Source: Pseudomonadota bacterium
GTDB taxonomy: Bacteria; Pseudomonadota; Gammaproteobacteria; Burkholderiales; Rhodocyclaceae
NCBI GenBank assembly: GCA_018241725.1
Contig: JAFEDI010000128.1
Location: 62,001 to 126,000, forward strand
Direction of reading: 5' to 3'
Length of the DNA: 64,000 bases
Within the stretch, counting starts at the first letter, position 1, and each line of letters starts with the position of its first letter. The notes below the pieces were generated by a model. That model was given only the letters and a program-made list of their open reading frames with translations, was not told where the DNA came from and searched no databases. This document shows positions 58,021-64,000 of this stretch, piece after piece. The position numbers were made by a program, and so were the translations under genes.

Positions 58021-58200
58021 TTACTCGCCCTTGGCCTTGGCAACCTTCTTGCCACGGTAGACGCCGGACGGCGACACGTGGTGACGCAGGTGCACTTCAC
58101 CGGTAGTCGGCTCGACAGCCAGCGGGGGGGCAACCAGGAAATCGTGGGAACGATGCATACCGCGCTTGGACGGGGACTTTTTGTTCTGTTGAACAGCCAT
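58021..58200 (-). CDS. rpmF: 50S ribosomal protein L32
   Basis: A 59-residue basic ribosomal protein starting [20 protein letters not shown] and ending [18 protein letters not shown]. No zinc-binding Cys are present, as in most proteobacterial L32. AGGAGTG lies upstream of the ATG at 58200. It is flanked by yceD and plsX, the standard order, and is co-transcribed with fatty-acid genes. Confidence 0.98.
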   Translation of the reverse strand: MAVQQNKKSPSKRGMHRSHDFLVAPPLAVEPTTGEVHLRHHVSPSGVYRGKKVAKAKGE

Positions 58201-58221
58201 GGAACACTCCTTGAGGAATAC

Positions 58222-58716
58222 TTAAACCTTGCCGCGCAACTGGCGCAGAACGGCGAAGGGCGAAATTTCTTCATTGCCGCCGGCTTTCACCGGCGGTTCG
58301 CAATTTTCGTGGCGCGGCACCAAGGGCAAGGCGAGGAGCACCTCGTCTTCCACCAAGGCCAGCAGGTCGGTCTGAGGCTCCACCTCGAGGGCATCGACCT
58401 CATCGTTCTCCAACTCATCTTCCGGCAATTCTTCACCGGCACGAAGCAGCAGGAGACGATTCCGCACACCGCAGGGCCACACCAAAGCCTCAAGACAGCG
58501 CTGACACTGCAACACCAGGTCACCCTGAACCCGCAGATCGACGTAGAGCTTGCCCTCGTCGTCACACTCACCTTGGAACTCGAACGTCACCGTGCCGACC
58601 GGTTCCAATAGCGAATCGGCCAGACGACCTAAATTCTTTACCGGCACCGCTCTTTGCACGCTACGCCCGTCTCTGGCCAGCGCCCGCAGGTCGATCACGA
58701 AGCTTTCTTGCGACAT
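58222..58716 (-). CDS. yceD: YceD family (DUF177) protein, 23S rRNA accumulation
   Basis: A 164-residue acidic protein with the YceD signatures LYVDLRVQGDLVLQCQRCLE, VDALEVEPQTDLLALVEDEV and LALPLVPRHENC and a C-terminal SPFAVLRQLRGK. The family is needed for normal 23S rRNA levels and is linked to rpmF across bacteria. A near-consensus promoter ends only ten bases before the ATG at 58716 and there is no Shine-Dalgarno site, so the mRNA is probably leaderless. Confidence 0.93.
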   Translation of the reverse strand: MSQESFVIDLRALARDGRSVQRAVPVKNLGRLADSLLEPVGTVTFEFQGECDDEGKLYVDLRVQGDLVLQCQRCLEALVWPCGVRNRLLLLRAGEELPEDELENDEVDALEVEPQTDLLALVEDEVLLALPLVPRHENCEPPVKAGGNEEISPFAVLRQLRGKV

Positions 58717-58725
58717 AAGCGGGGC

Positions 58726-58754
58726 ATGATATTATTTTCGGCTCCCCGTGTCAA
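58726..58754 (-). promoter_or_regulatory. Strong sigma70 promoter of the yceD-rpmF-plsX-fab operon
   Basis: TTGACA (58754-58749), a 17-bp spacer and TATCAT (58731-58726) on the minus strand. The predicted start point is near 58719, within about three bases of the yceD ATG. Confidence 0.85.
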
Positions 58755-58803
58755 AACCCTGCTTGATTGCGCCAACCATCGCGACTGCAGGCTTCCCGCT
58801 ACG

Positions 58804-59379
58804 ATGAAACTCGTTCTCGCCTCTACCTCAGCCTACCGCCGCGAACTGCTCCAGCGCTTCAACCTATCCTTTGATGTCGCCCGCCCGGACATCGACGAAA
58901 CCCCGCTACCAGGCGAGGCGCCGCAAGCCACGGCCAAACGGCTCGCCGTCGAGAAGGCCCACGCGGTCGCCGGCCAGTTCCCCGACGCTCTGATCATCGG
59001 CAGCGACCAGGTTGCCTATATGGATGACGCCCACTTCGGCAAGCCAGGCACCGTCGAGCGGGCCATCGCCCAGCTCAAGTCGATGAGCGGCCGCACAGTC
59101 ATCTTTCACACCGCTCTCGCCCTGCTCAATACACGCAGCAGTCACGTACAAGTGGATGCCGTGCCGACCAAGGTCCGCTTCCGCAACCTGAGCGACGACG
59201 AGATCGTGCGCTATGTGAACAAGGAGCGCCCGCTCGACTGCGCCGGCAGCGCCAAATCGGAAGGGCTCGGCATCACACTGCTGGACGCCCTCAGCGGCGA
59301 CGACCCCAACGCTCTCGTCGGCCTGCCGCTGATCGCGCTGGCCCGCATGCTGCGCAACGAAGGCATCGCCCTTCCCTGA
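58804..59379 (+). CDS. Maf-family nucleotide pyrophosphatase (YceF-type)
   Basis: House-cleaning pyrophosphatase; YceF-type members hydrolyse 7-methyl-GTP. The 191 residues begin KLVLASTSAYRRELLQRF. They contain VARPDIDETPLPGE, LIIGSDQVAYMDD, GKPGTVERAIAQLKSMSG and the late SEGLGITLLDALSGDDPNAL. The ATG at 58804 starts the conserved part. It is divergent from yceD, and the next gene begins 3 bp after its stop. Confidence 0.93.
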   Translation: MKLVLASTSAYRRELLQRFNLSFDVARPDIDETPLPGEAPQATAKRLAVEKAHAVAGQFPDALIIGSDQVAYMDDAHFGKPGTVERAIAQLKSMSGRTVIFHTALALLNTRSSHVQVDAVPTKVRFRNLSDDEIVRYVNKERPLDCAGSAKSEGLGITLLDALSGDDPNALVGLPLIALARMLRNEGIALP

Positions 59380-59382
59380 ACC

Positions 59383-60096
59383 ATGAGCAACGGCACCCTC
59401 TACCTGATCCCGGTCAGCCTCGGCCCCGCACCTACCGGACTGACCACCCCGACCGACGTCGCCACCCGCGCGCGCAGCCTGCGTTATTTCGTCGTCGAAA
59501 ATGCCAAGACGGCCCGCGCGGAACTGAAGCGCTTCGAGCACCCGCAACCGCTGCGCGATCTCGATATCCGCGAACTGCCAGAGAAGCCCTCCACCACCGA
59601 CCTGGACACCCTGCTCGCCCCGCTGATCAAAGGCAACGATGCTGGCCTGATGTCGGAAGCCGGCTGCCCGGCCGTTGCCGACCCGGGCGCTCTGCTGGCA
59701 CGTCGCGCGCACGAACTGGGCATCCGCGTCGCGCCGCTAGTCGGCCCCTCATCCCTGCTGCTGGCCCTCATGGGCTCCGGGCTCAACGGCCAGAGCTTCG
59801 CCTTTCATGGCTACCTGCCGGTGGACGAAGAGGCCCGCAACCGACGCATCCGCGAACTGGAAGCCGAATCGGCGCGCTTTTCCCGCACCCAGCTGTTCAT
59901 CGAGACCCCGTACCGCAACGAGCGGATGTTCGAAGCGCTGCGCAGCGTCTGCAAGGCCGACACACGCCTGTGCATCGCCCGCGACCTGACCCTCGACAGC
60001 GAGTGGATCCACACCCGCCCGGTCGCCGAATGGAAGAAAATCGCCGCGCCGGAACTGGCCAAGCGACCGACCGTATTCCTGCTCCTCGCCGCCTGA
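59383..60096 (+). CDS. RsmI-like SAM methyltransferase (tetrapyrrole methylase fold)
   Basis: A 237-residue protein of the tetrapyrrole-methylase superfamily. It starts LYLIPVSLGPAPTGL and has LMSEAGCPAVADPGALL and VAPLVGPSSLLLALMGSGL, the SAM-binding and domain-linker motifs of RsmI. It is shorter than RsmI (~280) and lacks the usual N-terminal ATPIGN motif, so it is a distinct paralogue whose RNA target is unknown. It is 3 bp after the maf-family gene and convergent with sppA. Confidence 0.85.
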   Translation: MSNGTLYLIPVSLGPAPTGLTTPTDVATRARSLRYFVVENAKTARAELKRFEHPQPLRDLDIRELPEKPSTTDLDTLLAPLIKGNDAGLMSEAGCPAVADPGALLARRAHELGIRVAPLVGPSSLLLALMGSGLNGQSFAFHGYLPVDEEARNRRIRELEAESARFSRTQLFIETPYRNERMFEALRSVCKADTRLCIARDLTLDSEWIHTRPVAEWKKIAAPELAKRPTVFLLLAA

Positions 60097-60121
60097 CGGC
60101 GGTCAACGTACCGTCGTTTTT
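60095..60121 (+). terminator. Weak intrinsic terminator between convergent genes
   Basis: GACGG/CCGTC pairs across 11 nt and is followed by GTTTTT on the plus strand, overlapping both stop codons. The stem is short. Confidence 0.4.
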
Positions 60122-61044
60122 CCCAGCGTGTTCATCAGGCTTTCGGCCATATCGGTGCCGAAGCGCTCCGCAAAACGCTCGGCCAAGCCGGGCTTCTGCG
60201 TGAAATCGCGGACATTCTCCGCCTTGATGACATCCCGCGCCACAGAGGCGACGCTGCCGAAACCATCAGCCAGACCGAGCTGAACGCTCTTCGCGCCGGT
60301 CCACATCAAGCCAGAGAACATATCCGGCGTCTCCTGCAAGCGCGTACCCCGCCCCTTCCGCACCGCTGCAATGAACTGCCCATGAATGTCCCCCAGCATG
60401 GACTTTGCATGCTCAAGCTGCTTCGGGTTCTGCGGCGAATACGGATCGAGAAAGCCCTTGTTCTCCCCCGCTGTCAGCAGGCGCCGCTCGACGCCCAGCT
60501 TGTCCATCAGTCCGGCAAAACCGAAACCGTCCATCAGCACGCCAATCGACCCGACGATGCTGGCCTTGTCCACGAAGATCCGGTCCGCCGCCACTGCCAC
60601 GTAGTAGCCGCCCGACGCGCAAACATCCTCAACTACCGCATAGACCGGCACCTGCGGATGCAGCGCGCGCAGCCTCCCGATCTCGTCATTGATGATACCG
60701 GCCTGTACCGGACTTCCCCCCGGACTGTTGATACGCAGCACAACGCCCTGGGTACCGCTGTCATCGAACGCCGATTGCAAGGCCGCCACGATCCGCTCGG
60801 CGCTCGCCTCTCCCTTCGCGGCGATCACGCCATCGACGTTCACCAGCGCGGTGAAGCGCCCGCCATCGAGCGGCTCCGCCGCACCGAAGTCACCCAGGAT
60901 CCACAGCGCGAGCCCCGCGTAGAAAACCGCCACCAACTTGAAGAACACACCCCAGCGGCGGCGGCGCCTCTGTTCCGCCAGCCCCTCCAGCGCCAGCTTT
61001 TCGAGCACCCGGCGCTCCCAGTTTTCCGACCGATTCTCGTCCAT
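60103..61044 (-). CDS. sppA: Signal peptide peptidase SppA-type (S49) protease
   Basis: An inner-membrane S49 protease that degrades cleaved signal peptides and membrane proteins. The 313-residue protein has a single N-terminal membrane helix (GVFFKLVAVFYAGLALWILG) and SPGGSPVQAGIINDEI. The nucleophile region is EDVCASGGYYVAVAADRIF, and ASIVGSIGVLMDGFGF follows. It is the short, single-domain form, not the ~620-residue E. coli form. It starts 2 bp after the Rieske gene. Confidence 0.92.
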   Translation of the reverse strand: MDENRSENWERRVLEKLALEGLAEQRRRRRWGVFFKLVAVFYAGLALWILGDFGAAEPLDGGRFTALVNVDGVIAAKGEASAERIVAALQSAFDDSGTQGVVLRINSPGGSPVQAGIINDEIGRLRALHPQVPVYAVVEDVCASGGYYVAVAADRIFVDKASIVGSIGVLMDGFGFAGLMDKLGVERRLLTAGENKGFLDPYSPQNPKQLEHAKSMLGDIHGQFIAAVRKGRGTRLQETPDMFSGLMWTGAKSVQLGLADGFGSVASVARDVIKAENVRDFTQKPGLAERFAERFGTDMAESLMNTLGKTTVR

Positions 61045-61046
61045 CG

Positions 61047-61394
61047 CTATTCGTCTACAAGAAATACCATCCCGTCGCGCTCTTCAACCGAGAGCGCCAA
61101 CAAGCGCTTACCCCGACACGGCCCTGCCACGCAGCGACCGCTCTCCGGCTCATAGAGGGCGCCGTGGGTCGCGCAGATCAGGTAAAGGCGTCCATCATCG
61201 AAGAAACGTCCGGGCATCCAATCCAGCTCGATCGGCACATGGGCACAGCGATTCAGGTAGGCATGTACCCGCCCGCGGAAACGCACAACGAAAGCCGGCT
61301 CTTCCCCGGTGACACGGGTGACGCTGAAGCGCACCCCGTCCTCGCCCTCCCGAACCGCGTCCGACGGACAGATCAGGCGTTGCGTTCCAGCCAT
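61047..61394 (-). CDS. Rieske [2Fe-2S] domain protein
   Basis: A 115-residue protein consisting of one Rieske domain. The cluster ligands are CAH (NRCAHVPIELD) and CATH (LYLICATHGALYEPE), 17 residues apart. It has no catalytic oxygenase domain, so it is a ferredoxin-like electron carrier of unknown partner. The ATG at 61394 overlaps the HAD gene end by 22 bp. The sppA-Rieske-HAD-rluC order recurs in betaproteobacteria. Confidence 0.92.
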   Translation of the reverse strand: MAGTQRLICPSDAVREGEDGVRFSVTRVTGEEPAFVVRFRGRVHAYLNRCAHVPIELDWMPGRFFDDGRLYLICATHGALYEPESGRCVAGPCRGKRLLALSVEERDGMVFLVDE

Positions 61395-62029
61395 TCCCGC
61401 AACTCCGCCGGCGAATGCACACAAGCCAGCGGTGCCTCGGCCTGCAACTGCTCCACCGGATGCGCACCAAAGGTCACAGCCAGCCCTTCCACCCCGGCAT
61501 TCTTGGCCATCTGCAGATCGTGAGTCGTGTCGCCGATCATCAGGCAGGACGCCTGCGCCACACCCAGCTCATCCATCAGCTCATCGAGCATGGCCGGATG
61601 CGGCTTGGAGAAGCACTCGTCGGCACAGCGGGTCGCATGAAAGTACTCGCTCAAGCCCGAGAAGGACAATGCCCGCTCCAGCCCGTTGCGACTCTTGCCG
61701 GTCGCAACCGCCAGCAGATGCCCGCGCTCACGTAACGCAGCGATCAATTCCTCAGTCCCATCGAACAGCGTCAGCTGATGATCACCGGACAGGTAATGAT
61801 GGCGGTAACGCTCGACCATGCGCGGATAATCCAACTCCGCCAGTTCGGGCACGGCGTAATGCAGCGCATCGTTGAGACCGAGACCGATCACGTGGCGGGC
61901 GCGAGCATCCGAGGGCACCGGCAGCCCCAGGTCAGCCGCCGATGCCTGGATCGCGCGCACGATGGCCGCCGCCGAATCCATCAGCGTGCCATCCCAGTCG
62001 AAGACGATCAGTTCGAAACGCTTAGCCAT
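61373..62029 (-). CDS. HAD-family hydrolase (phosphoglycolate phosphatase-like)
   Basis: A 218-residue HAD phosphatase. Motif I is FDWDGTLMDS (nucleophile Asp13 region), motif II VATGKSRNGLE, and motif III/IV SKPHPAML with MIGDTTHDLQMA. A helical cap lies between (RHVIGLGLNDAL). The substrate is probably a small phosphometabolite such as phosphoglycolate. ATG 62029 has GAGGGA upstream. It overlaps rluC by 8 bp. Confidence 0.93.
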   Translation of the reverse strand: MAKRFELIVFDWDGTLMDSAAAIVRAIQASAADLGLPVPSDARARHVIGLGLNDALHYAVPELAELDYPRMVERYRHHYLSGDHQLTLFDGTEELIAALRERGHLLAVATGKSRNGLERALSFSGLSEYFHATRCADECFSKPHPAMLDELMDELGVAQASCLMIGDTTHDLQMAKNAGVEGLAVTFGAHPVEQLQAEAPLACVHSPAELREWLERNA

Positions 62030-62978
62030 ATTCCCTCTCTTCCGTTTGCTCAACCTGCACCACGTGGCTTTCCAGCTCCTGCGGCAGCGGCGCCTCCAGC
62101 TCGATCAGCTGATCCGTCAGCGGGTGGTGGAAAGCGAGCTTCGCCGCGTGCAGGAACATCCGCTTGAACCCCTGTTTTTCGAGTTGTTTGTTGAGCGAAA
62201 AATCCCCGTACTTATCGTCACCGCACAAGGGAAAGCCCAAGTGGCTCAGGTGCACGCGGATCTGGTGCGTACGACCGGTCTTCAGCTCGACCTCGACCAG
62301 ACTGTAGTTCTGCCAGCGTTTCAGCAGCCTGACGATGCTGTGCGCCGGCTTGCCCTCGGGGCTTACGCTGACACGGCGCTCACCGCCTTCGGTCAGGTAT
62401 TTGTGCAGGGCCAGCTTCACATGCTGCATCGGATTCAGCCAGCGCCCGGCCACTAGCGTCAGATAGCGCTTGCGCACCTTGCCTTCGCGCATCATGTCGT
62501 GCAATACGGTCAGGGCGCTGCGCTTCTTGGCGACAATCAACAGACCCGAAGTCTCCCGGTCAAGGCGATGCACCAGCTCCAGGAACTTCGCCTCCGGCCG
62601 CTGGCGGCGCAACTGCTCGATGACGCCGAAACTGACGCCGCTCCCCCCATGCACGGCCAGCCCGGCCGGCTTGTCGAGCACCAGCAAGGCGTCGTCCTCA
62701 AAGACGATGTCGAAGGGCTTGCCGACTGGCACAACCGGCCCCGCCGCCTTCTCGGCCAGGCGGATCGGCGGGATACGCACCTCGTCGCCAAGCTGCAGGC
62801 GGTAGGTCTGATCCACCCGCCGGCTATTCACCCGTACTTCCCCGCTGCGCAGGATGCGGTACACGTGGCTCTTCGGCACGCCCTTGCAGACGCGAACCAG
62901 GAAGTTGTCGATGCGCTGCCCGGCACTCGCGTCGTCCACGACGACACGCATCACAGAGGGGGCTTTACTCAAGGCCAT
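62022..62978 (-). CDS. rluC: 23S rRNA pseudouridine synthase RluC
   Basis: Isomerises uridines (955, 2504 and 2580 in E. coli numbering) of 23S rRNA. The 318 residues have an N-terminal S4 RNA-binding domain (GQRIDNFLVRVCKGVPKSHV). The catalytic motif is ELVHRLDRETSGLLIVAK, and GRTHQIRVHLSHLGFPLCGD follows. ATG 62978 starts the conserved region. It is divergent from rne, the classic rne-rluC arrangement. Confidence 0.95.
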   Translation of the reverse strand: MALSKAPSVMRVVVDDASAGQRIDNFLVRVCKGVPKSHVYRILRSGEVRVNSRRVDQTYRLQLGDEVRIPPIRLAEKAAGPVVPVGKPFDIVFEDDALLVLDKPAGLAVHGGSGVSFGVIEQLRRQRPEAKFLELVHRLDRETSGLLIVAKKRSALTVLHDMMREGKVRKRYLTLVAGRWLNPMQHVKLALHKYLTEGGERRVSVSPEGKPAHSIVRLLKRWQNYSLVEVELKTGRTHQIRVHLSHLGFPLCGDDKYGDFSLNKQLEKQGFKRMFLHAAKLAFHHPLTDQLIELEAPLPQELESHVVQVEQTEEREYG

Positions 62979-63519
62979 CTTTTTGAAATATACTGGCGAG
63001 CGGTTTTTCGGTTCTGATGCGTCGCATTTGCCCAAGCGTGTTGTGAAGACTTCAACACCGGCCTGTGCCACGCCGGAGCGACTCGACCCTGGTCAACCAG
63101 GGTTACACCCGCTCCCGAAACACCGCAGGAAGGTCCATCGCCGGACAAAAAGAGGGCGATGGTACTGTATTCGACAATAAACTTGTACTTATTGCGCGCT
63201 AGCGCACACGCAGTTTGACGGCCCTGAATTCAGGGACGGTGATGAAGTTCTGGATAGCAGGCCCGAGGTCGCAAAGGGAAATGCCGTCGTACCCGAGAGT
63301 ACGGCACGGCAAAGGAGTTGCGAGACCAGTCGTGCCCCAGATTCATCACGGTCCCCAGCGGAAAATCGCGGTTCAGGGTGCATAGACGAATCCCGCCGCC
63401 CACATTAGTTTGATATTCCCCTCGATGAAGGATAGTCGCGACAACGCCAAACTAAGTCACCGCAGTTAAGCGGTGGCGCGGTTCGTCCTGCCCGTGTGCT
63501 GCGCGGGAGAAGAAGACGA
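62979..63519 (+). other. Long structured leader/intergenic region of rne
   Basis: 541 bp without a gene. Hairpins are visible at 63087-63102 (CCCTGG-TCAA-CCAGGG), 63135-63162 (8-bp stem CCATCGCC), 63222-63235 (perfect 14-bp palindrome) and 63267-63327 (GGTCGCAA paired with TTGCGAGACC around an inner GTAC/GTAC hairpin). A further one is at 63458-63475 (CACCGC/GCGGTG). RNase E autoregulates through its long 5' leader in E. coli; a similar role is inferred here. No convincing -35/-10 pair was identified. Confidence 0.55.
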
Positions 63520-64000
63520 ATGAAGCGCATGCTCTTCAATGCAACGCAGGCCGAGGAACTCCGCGTTGCCATTGTCGACGGTCAGAAACTGATCGATCTC
63601 GACATTGAGTCGGCCGCCAAGGAACAACGCAAGAGCAACATCTACAAAGCCGTCATCACGCGCATCGAGCCCAGCCTCGAAGCGGCGTTTGTCGACTACG
63701 GCGCCGAGCGCCACGGCTTCCTGCCGTTCAAGGAAATCTCCCGCGCTTACTTCCAGCCTGGTGTAGAAGCCAGCCGTGCTTCCATCAAGGAAGCACTGAA
63801 GGAAGGCCAGGAGCTGATCGTCCAGGTCGAGAAGGACGAGCGCGGCAACAAGGGGGCCGCCCTCACCACCTTCGTGTCGCTGGCCGGCCGCTACCTGGTG
63901 CTTATGCCCAACAACCCCCGTGGCGGTGGCGTGTCCCGCCGCGTCGAGGGTGACGAGCGCGCCGAACTGCGCGACGTCATGGACCAGCTCGAAGTCCCGG
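63520..64000 (+). CDS. rne: Ribonuclease E (partial, runs off right edge)
   Basis: Endoribonuclease and degradosome scaffold. The 160 visible residues start [20 protein letters not shown]. The S1 domain ([51 protein letters not shown]) and [19 protein letters not shown] are family-specific. GGGAGAAG precedes the ATG at 63520. The catalytic DNase I-like and C-terminal scaffold regions lie outside the window. Confidence 0.97.
   Translation, partial: MKRMLFNATQAEELRVAIVDGQKLIDLDIESAAKEQRKSNIYKAVITRIEPSLEAAFVDYGAERHGFLPFKEISRAYFQPGVEASRASIKEALKEGQELIVQVEKDERGNKGAALTTFVSLAGRYLVLMPNNPRGGGVSRRVEGDERAELRDVMDQLEVP

Noticed and set aside
63266-63328. RNase P RNA or another known structured RNA near rne
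   Set aside because: No GAGGAAAGTCC-type RNase P core or other recognisable conserved sequence is present; retained only as an unnamed structured leader.

Overview
The window is GC-rich, densely packed bacterial chromosome that looks like a betaproteobacterium of the Rhodocyclales type (Azoarcus/Thauera/Azospira-like). The basis is protein resemblance and gene order: lepA-lepB-DUF4845-rnc-era-recO-pdxJ-acpS-nagZ, rpoE-mucA-mucB-mucC-mucD and yceD-rpmF-plsX-fabH-fabD-fabG-acpP-fabF, with no sign of plasmid or phage backbone. The genus is my inference; no search was run.

Region 1 (1-10.4 kb, minus strand) is an accessory surface-glycan locus. It holds a large protein made of tandem ~100-residue repeats that runs off the left edge, an APS kinase, a GT4 and two GT2-type glycosyltransferases (one carrying two copies of the same repeat), a secreted-type DUF4214 protein and an unrecognised protein. 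A sigma70-like promoter lies ahead of the set. A textbook intrinsic terminator sits inside the first codons of the GT2 gene that follows the DUF4214 gene.

Region 2 (10.4-17.4 kb) has a methyltransferase, a DUF924 protein, a membrane hybrid histidine kinase, a small secreted protein, the U32-family rRNA hydroxylase RlhA and a membrane-anchored hypothetical. Region 3 (17.4-25.7 kb) is a complete biotin-independent malonate decarboxylase operon in the order madL-madM-mdcA-C-D-E-G-B-H, with its GntR regulator divergent across a palindrome-rich intergenic region. An AraC regulator and a divergent BASS-family transporter follow.

Region 4 (27.7-35.7 kb) is a plus-strand run of small conserved genes (DUF6156, a Cys-rich protein, thioredoxin-like, HIT), an MscS channel with a cNMP-binding domain, methyltransferases, the GTPase YlqF, DUF1415 and DUF4124 proteins. 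A 28-bp fragment with exact tRNA 3'-end geometry abuts the ylqF stop codon.

Region 5 (35.8-64 kb) is core genome. It contains a tRNA Gly-Cys-Gly cluster with a near-perfect promoter, pgsA-uvrC, and nagZ-acpS-pdxJ-recO-era-rnc-DUF4845-lepB-lepA (all read on the minus strand from lepA). The rpoE envelope-stress operon follows, ending in mucD and a glutaredoxin-like gene, then nadB and ygfX. Next come the fatty-acid operon, maf, an RsmI-like methyltransferase, sppA, a Rieske protein, a HAD phosphatase, rluC and the start of rne with a 541-bp structured upstream region. Most adjacent genes in this part overlap by ATGA or TAATG junctions, which points to translational coupling.

I did not find a clearly new system. 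The best candidates for follow-up are the repeat-module glycosylation locus with its in-gene terminator, two further promoter/terminator placements (yceD and lepA), and the orphan tRNA end.
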